Shown here: positions 1-8,501 of the stretch, one piece after another
Numbering within the stretch: position 1 is the first letter of the stretch
Layout of the letters: every line of letters starts with the position of its first letter
Assembly (NCBI RefSeq): GCF_003201935.1
Contig: NZ_QJJL01000004.1
Location: forward strand, 1 to 64,000
Direction: 5' to 3'
Source: Loktanella sp. PT4BL
GTDB taxonomy: Bacteria; Pseudomonadota; Alphaproteobacteria; Rhodobacterales; Rhodobacteraceae
DNA length: 64,000 bases
The notes under the pieces: model-generated
The model's input: the letters and a program-made list of their open reading frames with translations, nothing else
Told to the model about the DNA's origin: nothing
Database searches by the model: none
Program-made: the position numbers and the translations under genes

Positions 1-92
1 CTACCGCCCGCCGGCTCCTGAAGCCATCGTCCAAATGGACCAAGGGCCAATTAGCCACTAACAATCAAATTGGACCACATAGGTGGGGCTGA
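1..92. other. Left-edge sequence at broken end of IS3 element
   Basis: No gene is visible here. The transposase frame from the right stops at 93, before the last catalytic residue, so this is foreign sequence joined to a broken insertion sequence. I could not find the counterpart of the inverted end expected from the other side of the element near 1175-1190. Positions 1-8, read on the minus strand, match the eight-base core of the enterobacterial ops element (GGCGGTAG). That may be chance. Confidence 0.4.
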
Positions 93-734
93 TCAACTCG
101 ACCCATTGTCCGAGAGCAGGCGTGGCTTGTGCAGCACCGTCGCCTGATCGCAGCCCGAAGCCTGCAGCGCCAGGTCAAGCGTGTCGGTCACATCGCCTGA
201 CTTCATCGTCGTGCAAAGCTTCCAGGCAATGATGTAACGGCTGTAATCGTCGAGTATCGTCGAGAGATAGAACCAGCCCCAGCCGATGACCTTCAGGTAA
301 GTGAAGTCGGTCTGCCACAACTGGTTCGGCCGCGTCGTCTTGTCCCGGAACTCGTTGGCCGCCGACACCACCACATAGGCTGGGCTGTTGATCAGGTCAT
401 AAGACTTGAGGATGCGATAGACGGAAGCCTCTGACACAAAATACTTTTCCGTGTCGGTGAACCGCACCGCCAACTCACGAGGCGACAGATCGCTTTCCTT
501 CAGGGCCAAGTCCTTGATCTTCTCGCGCACCGGCCCCGGAATCCGGTTCCAGACCCGTGATGGCCTGGGGCTGCGATCCTCAAGCGCCTCGGGACCACCC
601 GACAGATATCGGTCATACCAGCGATAGAAGGTGGTTCTGGGGATGCCCAGCTTGTCCAGCGTTCGTTTGGTCGGCAGGTGGGACTGCTCAACCAAGCGGA
701 TGATCCCCAGTTTCTCGGATGCGGGATATCTCAT
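93..734 (-). pseudogene. IS3-family transposase OrfB, C-terminally truncated
   Basis: This is the catalytic half of an IS3-family transposase (rve integrase fold), which cuts and joins the ends of the element. The first 100 residues hold helix-turn-helix segments. The DDE core begins around residue 140 with WQTDFTYLKV, which carries the first catalytic Asp, and LLSDNGSS near the C-terminus carries the second. The frame stops immediately afterwards at 213 residues. Intact relatives are roughly 280 or more residues and have a final catalytic Glu that is missing here, so the protein should be inactive. It follows OrfA after a 22-base gap and lies in the +1 frame relative to it. This does not fit the usual -1 programmed frameshift, although a run of six A residues lies at the end of orfA. 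Confidence 0.85.
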
Positions 735-756
735 TCGTCGTCGCCCCCATCCGCGG

Positions 757-1110
757 TCATGCTTTTTTGAGAAGACGCAGCTCTAGCGCCTGCTCGGCCA
801 CGACCTCCTTCAGGTCACGGGCCTCACGACGCAGATCCTTGACGTCGGTCGACGTCGCAGCACGCGCCGTGTCGCCCGCCAGGCGCTTCTTCCCAGCCTC
901 GAGGAACTCCTTGGACCAGCTGTAATACAGGCTCTGGGCAATGCCCTCGCGCCGACACAGTTCGGCAATGCTGTCTTCGCCCTTCAGGCCGTCCAGCACG
1001 ATCCTGATCTTCTCTTCCGCCGAATACTGTTTGCGGGTGGCTCGGCGGATGTCCTTAACGATCTTCTCGCCGTAGCTCTGTTTGGTTCCGGGTTTCTGTC
1101 TCATCTTCAC
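757..1110 (-). CDS. IS3-family transposase OrfA
   Basis: OrfA is the DNA-binding partner of the IS3-family transposase. The 117-residue product has a helix-turn-helix of the IS3/IS911 type at about residues 28-65, containing YSAEEKIRIVLDGLKGE and IAELCRREGI. A Leu- and Glu-rich helix near the C-terminus (DLKEVVAEQALELRLLKKA) probably serves as the dimerising zipper. The length and both segments look intact. The expected outer end of the element lies upstream, near 1175-1190, where GCTGACGTCAGACA could be its tip. The downstream OrfB is truncated, so this element cannot move by itself. Confidence 0.85.
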   Translation of the reverse strand: MKMRQKPGTKQSYGEKIVKDIRRATRKQYSAEEKIRIVLDGLKGEDSIAELCRREGIAQSLYYSWSKEFLEAGKKRLAGDTARAATSTDVKDLRREARDLKEVVAEQALELRLLKKA

Positions 1111-1403
1111 TCCTTGGTGGTTACGATGAGCCAGAAACCCTCTCCTATCAATTCAGCCTAATCTGTCCCATTGGCGCTGACGTCAGACAGTTGAAGGAAC
1201 TTTCAACTTCCTCGTGCCTGTCCATTAGTTCAACACAATACTTATTGCTAGCCAACCGGCTGGAGCAATGGCAAAATGCGACAATCTGCAGATCCAATAA
1301 CCGTAAACACAACTTCGCCGCTATCGTCATTTGGCAGACAAAAAATGGAAAGAACATCCGTAATTATGCGATTTGAACGAGCGCTCTTGCAGGGTTACTC
1401 GAT
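1111..1403. other. Intergenic region between IS3 end and glycosyltransferase
   Basis: This gap of 293 bases holds the left end of the IS3 element up to about 1190. The rest is AT-richer sequence with no convincing gene. It should contain the promoter of the glycosyltransferase that starts at 1404, but I see no clear promoter consensus. Confidence 0.4.
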
Positions 1404-2183
1404 TTGATTGTATCAGATCCAGTCAAAATATCGGTGGTCACCGCCGTATATAATCGAGCCGCCACGGTCGGCGACACTCTGTCTACAGTATCCTTTCAGG
1501 ACTATCCATTGGTTGAACATATCGTTCAAGATGGAGGTTCCAACGACGGCACGCTTGATACCATCGCAGGACATCCAAACACATCAGCACTCCTGATGAG
1601 TGAACATGATCGTGGTATCTACGATGCGATAAACAAGGGCATGTCTCGTGCGACTGGTGATGTTGTCGGCTTGCTACATTCCGACGACGTATTTGCCGAC
1701 GAAGGTGTCTTGTCGAGAGTAGCCGAAGCCTTTGCCGACCCTGACATCGACTGTATCTATGGCGATCTGCAGTATGTCTCTGCAAGCGACACAACCCGCG
1801 TTATTCGACACTGGACCTCTGGCCCCTTCAACCGAAGCAATCTCAAGCGCGGATGGATGCCACCGCACCCTACTTTCTATATTCGTCGCCAACTGCTCGA
1901 GAGGCACGGTGGCTACGATACGTCGTTTGAAATTGCGGCAGACTATGATGCCATGTTGCGCTGGCTCTGGTGCCACAGGCTTCGCCCTGCTTACCTCCCC
2001 GGCGTCATGGTCAAGATGCGCATGGGCGGCGAGAGCAACCGTTCTCTCGGACGCATCCTGTGCAAGAGCAGGGAAGACTACCGCGCCCTACGGCGCAACG
2101 GCGTGGGCGGCATCGGCACCCTCGCCCTTAAGAATTTGAGCAAGATCAATCAATTCAAACCAAGTAAGACCCAAGGACAATGA
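1404..2183 (+). CDS. Family 2 glycosyltransferase (WcaA-like)
   Basis: A GT-A fold transferase that moves a sugar from a nucleotide donor, here probably onto the lipid-linked EPS unit on the cytoplasmic face. The 259-residue product opens with the family 2 signature ISVVTAVYNRAATVGDTL. It continues with QDGGSNDGT and the metal-binding HSDD at about residue 93. A hydrophilic acceptor region follows, and there is no obvious membrane segment. The start is TTG at 1404 with AGGG about ten bases upstream; no ATG fits better. It is the only plus-strand gene at this end of the EPS locus and lies between an IS remnant and the convergent Wzy-like gene. Donor and linkage cannot be deduced. Confidence 0.85.
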   Translation: MIVSDPVKISVVTAVYNRAATVGDTLSTVSFQDYPLVEHIVQDGGSNDGTLDTIAGHPNTSALLMSEHDRGIYDAINKGMSRATGDVVGLLHSDDVFADEGVLSRVAEAFADPDIDCIYGDLQYVSASDTTRVIRHWTSGPFNRSNLKRGWMPPHPTFYIRRQLLERHGGYDTSFEIAADYDAMLRWLWCHRLRPAYLPGVMVKMRMGGESNRSLGRILCKSREDYRALRRNGVGGIGTLALKNLSKINQFKPSKTQGQ

Positions 2184-2339
2184 GCACGACGGACTTGACC
2201 TGCCCCGTAGGCCCCTAATTGATAATGAGAGTGTGCGGGTTTGGATTTCATATTCTTGGTCGCCGTTTGGGCTAGCGCGTCATGCGCGGAGCCGACAAAT
2301 TGCAGAAGCGCTCGGCACACTTGGAGCTGCACAAAAGGG

Positions 2340-3677
2340 TTACAGGCCCATGTTTGCCTTTGATGACCGACGCCCAAGAATGACACCAAACGAAACCGCA
2401 AAAAGAAGCAACGGGAATGTTCGCGCATACGGCCCTGAAACCATGCTGTACACCAATAAGGTCGTCACCACACAAAATAGTGCGGAAATATATTGATCAT
2501 TCGCCTTCCGAAAAAAATCAAAAGCCCTTGCCCAAAGCATGACCCCGAACAGTATGACAATTGTCCCAATAATCAGACCGAACCCGAGCCAGAGATCCAT
2601 TATAATGTTATGCGCACTACCAAAGGCTAGGCCTTCCAAACTTTTATGAGGCAAATACCCATACCCCAAAAATGGTCGCTCTAGTATGTATAGGAAGACA
2701 TTTTGCCAGATTTCGGCACGGCCCGTGCTCGCAGCTGCAATACTTTTAGCCTCAAGAGTTTGACCAATTCTCACAAATATGCCGTATGAATCGCCAGGTA
2801 GGTATAAAAAGTGAGAAAAAGTGCCGCCCACCAGAATTAACACCACAATAAGCAAGATACCCTTCATATTCTTCGTTTTGGAGAAAAATAGAACAAAGAG
2901 AATACCTGTTGAGAAAGTAATTATGCCCCCCCTAGAACCACTCCAAAACAAAGTCATTGAAGCAATCACAATCAAGAGTAAAAAAATCGGGCGGACACCT
3001 TCATTGGGCTTTGTCATGACATAAGCAGTCAACAATGAAAGTGAAATTGTAGAGACCCAGCCCACCGGACGCGGGTTTTCATAGCCGTAGAGTATTGTAT
3101 TCGCCCCAAATTCTGCGGACAGCTCGGCGAAGTGTTGGGGATCGGTCTGTACAAGCAGCATCGGCACGACAACAAGAGCGGCAGCAACGACAAAAAATTG
3201 AAATACTTCTTTTGCACTAACGATGCCGCCCCTGGCAGAGACATAAAACAGCACTGCAACAAGTGTCGTCCCCAAGAGTGATACCAATCCGTACATCGGG
3301 TAAAAAAGATCCTGCGCCGAATACATCGTAAATAAAAATGCGTAAATGAAAAACACCAGTATGGACCGGAGGATGAGTTTTTCATTGCGCGATCTCATAA
3401 ATAATACTGGCACAATGAGAAAAGGCATAGCCGTCAGGATGAAAGCATAGGCCGTCATTGTTACTGTCCAGCTCGAACCTCTATTTTCGTTCGTAAAAAA
3501 ATCAAAAATAGGTGAAAACAACATGTTGAGCGGTATAAACACGAGGACCAATAAACACAGCGGCTTAAGCAGTCTTTGCGGTGTAAAAGTTGTTAAGTTC
3601 TTCATAGATGGTGCCCAGACCTTGGTGACAGCCTGTCTCCAGCTGTGGTTTGCATGTTGCTTAGTCCCGTCTTTCAA
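2340..3677 (-). CDS. O-antigen ligase/polymerase-like membrane protein (Wzy/WaaL)
   Basis: A polytopic inner-membrane protein of the O-antigen ligase/polymerase superfamily, which joins lipid-linked repeat units or transfers the finished glycan. The product is about 445 residues with some ten to twelve hydrophobic segments. The diagnostic stretch SGSRGGIITF and a large periplasmic loop with PGDSYGIFVRIGQ are visible. It is clearly more AT-rich than its neighbours, which is common for Wzy genes and suggests transfer. The TTG start at 3677 has AAGGGG five bases upstream; an alternative ATG at 3605 (MKNLTTF) lacks a close ribosome-binding site but makes a more typical N-terminus. It is the last minus-strand gene of the cluster. 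Ligase and polymerase cannot be separated by eye. Confidence 0.8.
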   Translation of the reverse strand: MKDGTKQHANHSWRQAVTKVWAPSMKNLTTFTPQRLLKPLCLLVLVFIPLNMLFSPIFDFFTNENRGSSWTVTMTAYAFILTAMPFLIVPVLFMRSRNEKLILRSILVFFIYAFLFTMYSAQDLFYPMYGLVSLLGTTLVAVLFYVSARGGIVSAKEVFQFFVVAAALVVVPMLLVQTDPQHFAELSAEFGANTILYGYENPRPVGWVSTISLSLLTAYVMTKPNEGVRPIFLLLIVIASMTLFWSGSRGGIITFSTGILFVLFFSKTKNMKGILLIVVLILVGGTFSHFLYLPGDSYGIFVRIGQTLEAKSIAAASTGRAEIWQNVFLYILERPFLGYGYLPHKSLEGLAFGSAHNIIMDLWLGFGLIIGTIVILFGVMLWARAFDFFRKANDQYISALFCVVTTLLVYSMVSGPYARTFPLLLFAVSFGVILGRRSSKANMGL

Positions 3678-3905
3678 CTCAACCCCTTGTAATGCCTCGG
3701 GCGAAATAAACGTATCGCCAATTTGCGCGATCGCTTCTCGAAAGTGTTTGATCTCATCCGATCAGGATTGTCGCGTGACAACGCAAGTAAAGAAAGCTCT
3801 GGGTCTCAGTATCAAGCGTAGGGTGGTGGAGGCTGGCACACTGAACAACAACATAGTCCCGAGACCCTGAGTCACGCACCTGACGTGTAAAGCTGCAGCA
3901 TGCAT
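3678..3905. other. Intergenic remnant region between Wzy-like gene and Wzc fragment
   Basis: No intact gene. The minus-strand frame of the Wzy-like gene stays open upstream of its start as far as a stop at 3762-3764. It encodes a protein-like stretch (IKHFREAIAQIGDTFISPE) that may be the eroded end of an older gene. Inverted copies of GGGTCTC near 3805 and GAGACCC near 3860 are also present. Confidence 0.35.
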
Positions 3906-4100
3906 TTACGCAGAACTATAAGCCCTGTGACCAAGCCCCCGAGGAGCGCTCTTTGGATTGGAGTCATTGAGGATCGCGTCCGATAGGTTCACGCAAGCAT
4001 TCTCTAGCGCCTTTTTTGTGGCGAAGACTACCCAGGGATGGGTCTTTGCAAAACGGGTTACCGCCATCACAGCGGCGGCGATGCGACCTACCCACACCAG
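3906..4100 (-). pseudogene. Remnant of a second Wzc-type kinase C-terminus
   Basis: This frame encodes a degraded copy of the C-terminal end of the Wzc-like kinase located at 5859-8048. It shares AVTRF, THP, KK-LENA-V-LS-AILND and PKSA with the intact protein, in the same order and spacing. It lacks the ATP-binding part, and the terminal tyrosine cluster has decayed to RAYSSA. Homology begins at about 4094, and sequence further upstream is unrelated. It sits directly downstream of the first wecA-like gene, which points to an old duplication of a wzc segment followed by deletion. No function is expected. Confidence 0.8.
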
Positions 4101-4223
4101 CGACAAAACAAAAGAGTGCAGCTTACCGAGAGAGTGGATACGCAACTCTCTTCCCAGCAGCGTTTCAATATCAAGAATTTCACTCGGAAATAGCTTTGTG
4201 GTGGCCGAGAACGGCCAGACAAC

Positions 4224-5348
4224 TCAATTGCGCGCGTCTGCTATCTTACCAACATCCATCCGCAAACGGTAGTTGCTTGCTGCGGAGAGTAAAAAAGCGA
4301 AGGACCCAAAAAACAGCGCCAAAAAGAGCAGCACGGCAAGGAACACAGCAAGATTATTATCCCAAAGCAACACCGCTACGATCTGCGGCGTGACTACGAA
4401 CGGCGCGAGGACCAGTGTGGTGAGTGGATTGGTAATATTGCGATGGCCACGGCCGATGAAGCAAATCTCGATGGTGCGCATGACGAGCTGGTGGGCATGG
4501 AGGCGATCAGGCATCATCGGGTCCTTGTGGCCGCGGCGTCTACGGTACATCGCCAATAGCGTATCAGCCAAAGGCCAAAACAGCGTCAAAAGGATGGCCC
4601 ATGGTGAGACGCCCGGCACGTTCAGAATGACGGCGATACCAAACCAGCACAGCACAAACCCAAGCGTATAGGCCCCGGCGTCGCCCAAAAAGATCAACCC
4701 GAAAGGGAAGTTGACAATGAAGAAACCAAAGGTGACAGCGGCGAGCATCATGCTCAGGGTAACCATCGCTGTGTAACCTCCCTGATGCGCAATCAGCGCA
4801 ATTGCGACGGAAGCGGTGATGGCTGTCATCGACGCAAGGCCATTCACTCCGTCTATCAGGTTAAAGCCGTTAGAAACGCCCGCCGTGATCAGCAACGTGA
4901 AGGGAACCCCGATGAACCAGTACTGCAACAGATGGTCGACAAAAGGGGCGCCTATTCGTGGCAACCAGACTTCCAGTAAGACAACAACAATCAGGCTGGT
5001 CGCAACGACTGCAACCAAGCGCAGCCTTGGCGAGACATGGAAACCAACGTCCTCTCTCAAACCAACCATGAACAAGAGTGATGTCGCCACAAGAAACTGA
5101 AAGTAACTCTGCGAAGCGATGTCAGGTGCAAAGAGCATACTGCATGCCAAAGCCCCAAAAATTGCGATGCCGCCCACGCGTGGTATTAGACCGTCATGCA
5201 TTGCCTGCACTGCATTCATGTCGTCATGTCGACCACCCAGCCTTGGGATAAACCGAGCCAGTACGATCAGCGCGCCGCAAATCAGCATGCTCAGTATCGC
5301 AAGATAAGCAAGATGAGGTTGGAGGAACTGCTCCAGATCCAATTTCAT
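4224..5348 (-). CDS. Undecaprenyl-phosphate sugar-1-phosphate transferase (WecA-like), copy 1
   Basis: A polyprenyl-phosphate sugar-1-phosphate transferase of the MraY/WecA family. These start a glycan by moving an N-acetylhexosamine-1-phosphate from UDP onto undecaprenyl phosphate at the inner membrane. The 374-residue product has about ten membrane segments. It carries NGFNLIDGVNGLA near residue 160, FLGDAGAYTLGF near 220 and the histidine motif DRLHAHQLVMR near 280, all expected for an active enzyme. It is followed by a Wzc remnant and the Wzy-like gene and lies 510 bases downstream of wzc. A close paralogue is at 27265-28380. The sugar is not determined; GlcNAc is only the usual case. Confidence 0.9.
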   Translation of the reverse strand: MKLDLEQFLQPHLAYLAILSMLICGALIVLARFIPRLGGRHDDMNAVQAMHDGLIPRVGGIAIFGALACSMLFAPDIASQSYFQFLVATSLLFMVGLREDVGFHVSPRLRLVAVVATSLIVVVLLEVWLPRIGAPFVDHLLQYWFIGVPFTLLITAGVSNGFNLIDGVNGLASMTAITASVAIALIAHQGGYTAMVTLSMMLAAVTFGFFIVNFPFGLIFLGDAGAYTLGFVLCWFGIAVILNVPGVSPWAILLTLFWPLADTLLAMYRRRRGHKDPMMPDRLHAHQLVMRTIEICFIGRGHRNITNPLTTLVLAPFVVTPQIVAVLLWDNNLAVFLAVLLFLALFFGSFAFLLSAASNYRLRMDVGKIADARN

Positions 5349-5858
5349 GCAACTGTTCCATTATTCGTGTGAATCATACTACAGCTTTGCGTTGTGTTGG
5401 ATTTATTGAACTAGTCAATTTGGCACAAGTTCACGCGTGATTTTTTCGGGTTTTCTGGTTTGAAGTTGCTCGAATGACGCTATTGGCGCCAGGGTATCTT
5501 GCTTGCGAGCCCACTACCCTTTTCATCACAACGCACCAAGGCCGGCGCAGCTCATTGTTTCACCGCTTATGGTGGCTTCCTTTCCAACCCAATCTGCCCC
5601 AATGTTCACCTGCACCAAACACGGGGCCAATAAAATGATCCTGATATAGATTGTATTTGGCGACAAGACGGGCCACTGCATCGACGTCAAGGAGCAGTTC
5701 TTCGCAGGCTATGGCCAATCGCGGCAAATGGGTAATGCCGTCAAAACCCGCAGTCAAACAACGCTGGATTCCAGTTGCAATGCATAGACCTTTGGGTCGC
5801 AGCGTTTGTGACGGGTGAACCGAGGCGGCGGCGATAAGCCGACACCCCAAACCCGTTG
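5349..5858. other. Long gap between wecA-like copy 1 and wzc
   Basis: This 510-base gap is unusual inside an otherwise tight operon. It contains one weak minus-strand open frame, described separately, and AT-rich sequence upstream of the wecA-like gene at 5349-5450. I see no terminator or clear promoter. Given the neighbouring Wzc remnant, it is probably a scar of rearrangement. Confidence 0.4.
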
Positions 5859-5862
5859 TCAA
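5560..5862 (-). CDS. Doubtful small open frame downstream of wzc
   Basis: A 100-residue frame with a TTG start that overlaps the wzc stop codon by four bases (TTGA). The predicted protein contains the stretch LPRLAIACEELLLDVDAVARL, shown here to 20 residues or so, and KYNLYQDHFIGPVFG. It looks protein-like, but I do not recognise the family. There is no separate ribosome-binding site that I can defend, and codon use is not clearly coding. It could be a remnant of another EPS gene or a chance frame. Confidence 0.25.
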   Translation of the reverse strand: MTTGLGCRLIAAASVHPSQTLRPKGLCIATGIQRCLTAGFDGITHLPRLAIACEELLLDVDAVARLVAKYNLYQDHFIGPVFGAGEHWGRLGWKGSHHKR

Positions 5863-8048
5863 TCGCCCGATTTATAGCTGTAGCGAGCATTGTAGGCGTA
5901 GGCATAACCGCCGCGTGCCCGCGCACTCTTGGGATCGAAATCATTGAGGATCGCGCCAGAAAGCTTTACGCCCGCATTCTCAAGCGTCTTTTTCATAGCC
6001 ATGACTTCTCCGGGATGCGTCTGACCGAAACGGGTAACAGCAATCACTGCACCAACGGCGCGGCCAAGCACGACAGGGTCGGTGACAGCCAAAACTGGTG
6101 GCGCATCAATGATAATCAGGTCGAAGTCTCCGTCGAGGGTCTTGATCAGATTGGAGAGGTCTTCCCGCATCAACAGTTCGGAAGGGTTAGGCGGGAATGG
6201 TCCACTGGAAAGAACGGTGAGGTTTTTCACCTCTGTTGTGATCAGCGCGGAGCTGAGATCAACCTCACCCGAGAGCACCTCGGCGAGACCGGGATGAGTT
6301 CTAGGGATGTCAAAATACTTGCGCTGCTGACCGCGTCGCATGTCCGCGTCAACAAGGCAAACCTTCTGCCCCGACTGTGCCGCGACCACGGCGAGGTTTG
6401 CGGAGATGAAGCTCTTTCCAACACCGGGTGCTGGACCGGTGAAGACGACAGAACGCGTTTGGGCATCAAGCATGCCAAAGTGCAGTCCCGTGCGCAGTGA
6501 TCGCAATCCCTCAACGAAAAGATCTTGTGGCGTATCCAGTGCTACGAGAGGGAGAGATTTTCTTCCTTTTGCAGATTTCAACCCCGATGATTGCCGGTTG
6601 AGTGTTGCAAAGACAGGAAGCCCCATCGCCTCAAGATCCTGGCTACCGTCGACAGTTTTGCGCAGATAACTCCTCGCCAATACAGTCCCAGCGCCGACAA
6701 GCAGACCTAAGAGGCTGGAAAGCGCAAGAATGATGGCCTTGCGTGGCGCTACAGGTTCTTGAGGTGCGCGCGCAGTGTCAACGATGCGGACATTTCCGAT
6801 ATTGCTTGCTCTGAGCACCCTCAGCTCTTGGGCGCGGTTGCGCAGCTGGACGAAGACTTCTCGCGCGAGTTCGAGGTCCTGCGTCAGGGTCAGCACTTCG
6901 CGCTGTGTGGCTGGTAGCGCTCGCACCTCCTCGCGCAGCGCAACGAGTCGCTCTTCGATCCGCGCCCTATTGGCCAGCAATCTGCGATATTCTGGGTGGT
7001 TAGGCGTATAGCGCTCTGCGACCTCTTCTTCGAGCCCCGCGAGATCGATGAGCTCGGCCTCAAGCGCCCGTATTTGCGTCAGAAGCGCTTCACCTTCAGC
7101 CCCAAGAGAGATTGTCTCCTGAGCCTCACGGAAACTGGTGAGTGCAACTTCCGCCTCCTGAACGGCCTCGCGCGCGGCTGGCATCTGGCTTTCCACAAAC
7201 GCGAGACTACTCTCGGCTTCTGCGGCACTACGGTCAGCATTTTGCGACAGATAGGCTTGTGCAATTGCATCAAGGGTTCGGCGCGCTGTCTCCGGCGAAC
7301 CCGACTCGAACGTCATTCTTAAAATGCCAGAATTGCGACCCTGCTCGGATATGCTGAGATTGTCTGTCACACGTTCGATCGCTTCCAGCTCTGGAAGTTG
7401 CTCCAGGACAAATATGCGTCCAGCCTCTCCTTCAAGGGTGCCAACCCGGACCGTAAAGCCTATTTCTTCGGCGAAGACAGGTTCGCCGACCTGCCCCCGC
7501 AGTTCCTGTCCGTTCGGGAGTGTCAGAACAAAGCGGCCCTGCCCCTCCGACGTGAGGTAAATCTCCTCCCCCAGCCAAGCGGGAGGAACGTCAAGAAGGT
7601 CAAGACGAATGGCGTCGCCTGGACGCGCAAAACGCGTCAGGAAGTCCCACTGAGGAAGTGGAATATCTTGCGTCGCAAGCAAGTGACCGATCAATGGCGC
7701 CGGGAGTGGCTTGGCGTCCCAATCAAGATTGAGACGCGAAATGGCACGTCCGACCACCATACGAGACCTGATGATCTCGATCTCGGTGACGGCGCGTGGG
7801 CTGTCCCCTGAGAGGTCTGCCAGGCCCTCTGGCAGACCCAGTTGACCAGCTTTCTCTTCAAGTTGGAGGAGCCCGTCGGCCTGATATATAGGGGGTGTGT
7901 TGAAAATGTAAAAAAGACCGACCAGAGCGCCGAAGAAAACGAATGCCATGATCCTGATTTTGCCCGCCCAGAGTCGCGCAAAGAGGTCAACGAGATCAAT
8001 TTCGTCGTCACGGTTCGCGTCACTCTGGGTTTGCAGCTGTTCGGTCAT
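5859..8048 (-). CDS. wzc: EPS chain-length regulator and tyrosine autokinase (Wzc/ExoP-like)
   Basis: A bacterial tyrosine kinase and polysaccharide co-polymerase. It spans the inner membrane, works with Wza in export and sets chain length through cycles of autophosphorylation. The 729 residues comprise an N-terminal Wzz domain with a membrane segment at about residues 33-50, periplasmic coiled coils, a GNVR region (SNIGNVRIVDTA), a second membrane segment near 440 and a C-terminal kinase. Walker A is TGPAPGVGKS at about 537, Walker A' is VCLVDADMRRG at about 563, and Walker B is LIIIDAPP at about 645. Five tyrosines are packed in the last 15 residues (YAYAYNARYSY), the expected phosphorylation cluster. 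It is followed upstream at a three-base gap by the cognate phosphatase. Confidence 0.95.
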   Translation of the reverse strand: MTEQLQTQSDANRDDEIDLVDLFARLWAGKIRIMAFVFFGALVGLFYIFNTPPIYQADGLLQLEEKAGQLGLPEGLADLSGDSPRAVTEIEIIRSRMVVGRAISRLNLDWDAKPLPAPLIGHLLATQDIPLPQWDFLTRFARPGDAIRLDLLDVPPAWLGEEIYLTSEGQGRFVLTLPNGQELRGQVGEPVFAEEIGFTVRVGTLEGEAGRIFVLEQLPELEAIERVTDNLSISEQGRNSGILRMTFESGSPETARRTLDAIAQAYLSQNADRSAAEAESSLAFVESQMPAAREAVQEAEVALTSFREAQETISLGAEGEALLTQIRALEAELIDLAGLEEEVAERYTPNHPEYRRLLANRARIEERLVALREEVRALPATQREVLTLTQDLELAREVFVQLRNRAQELRVLRASNIGNVRIVDTARAPQEPVAPRKAIILALSSLLGLLVGAGTVLARSYLRKTVDGSQDLEAMGLPVFATLNRQSSGLKSAKGRKSLPLVALDTPQDLFVEGLRSLRTGLHFGMLDAQTRSVVFTGPAPGVGKSFISANLAVVAAQSGQKVCLVDADMRRGQQRKYFDIPRTHPGLAEVLSGEVDLSSALITTEVKNLTVLSSGPFPPNPSELLMREDLSNLIKTLDGDFDLIIIDAPPVLAVTDPVVLGRAVGAVIAVTRFGQTHPGEVMAMKKTLENAGVKLSGAILNDFDPKSARARGGYAYAYNARYSYKSGD

Positions 8049-8051
8049 CGG

Positions 8052-8495
8052 TCACTCCGCATTCTTGGGCGACAGGCGTAACACCCAGGCCATCGTGGCT
8101 TCTTGAATGAGTGCAAAGACGTATTCGTGAAACTCCCGGCTCTGACGGTACGGATCAGGGATATCCGCGTCGCCCGTCCAGCGGCTTAGGCGCATGACGC
8201 GTCCAGATAGCTCCGGTGCAATCCGCTCAATCTCACGCTTATGACCGGCCTCAAGTACCAAAATGAGATCATACTGCTCGCCTATTTCACGGGTAAATTG
8301 TCGCGCCACGTGGTCTCCGACAGTAACGCCGGCGGCCTCCGCGACTGTGCGCGCCGTCGGGTCAACGTCACTTCCGACCACCGCTCCAATGCCGGCAGAG
8401 GCGACAGTGTGATCTGGAAGATGCGCGCTTAAAATCGCCCCGGCGATCGGAGAGCGACATATGTTGCCCACGCAAACAGTCAGGATACTCTTCAT
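8052..8495 (-). CDS. wzb: Low-molecular-weight protein-tyrosine phosphatase (Wzb-like)
   Basis: A cytoplasmic low-molecular-weight tyrosine phosphatase that removes phosphate from the Wzc tyrosine cluster and so resets the kinase. The 147-residue product carries the catalytic P-loop CVGNICRS at residues 8-15, where Cys is the nucleophile and Arg binds phosphate. DIPDPYRQ near residue 112 holds the general-acid Asp. The length is normal for the family. It lies three bases before wzc and six bases after wza, so the three are almost certainly co-transcribed as the classic export-control set. Confidence 0.93.
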   Translation of the reverse strand: MKSILTVCVGNICRSPIAGAILSAHLPDHTVASAGIGAVVGSDVDPTARTVAEAAGVTVGDHVARQFTREIGEQYDLILVLEAGHKREIERIAPELSGRVMRLSRWTGDADIPDPYRQSREFHEYVFALIQEATMAWVLRLSPKNAE

Positions 8496-8501
8496 CTCAC
8501 A

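Noticed and set aside
734..769. Programmed -1 frameshift between IS3 orfA and orfB
   Set aside because: There is a run of six A near the end of orfA, but orfB is in the +1 frame and a -1 slip would not enter it.
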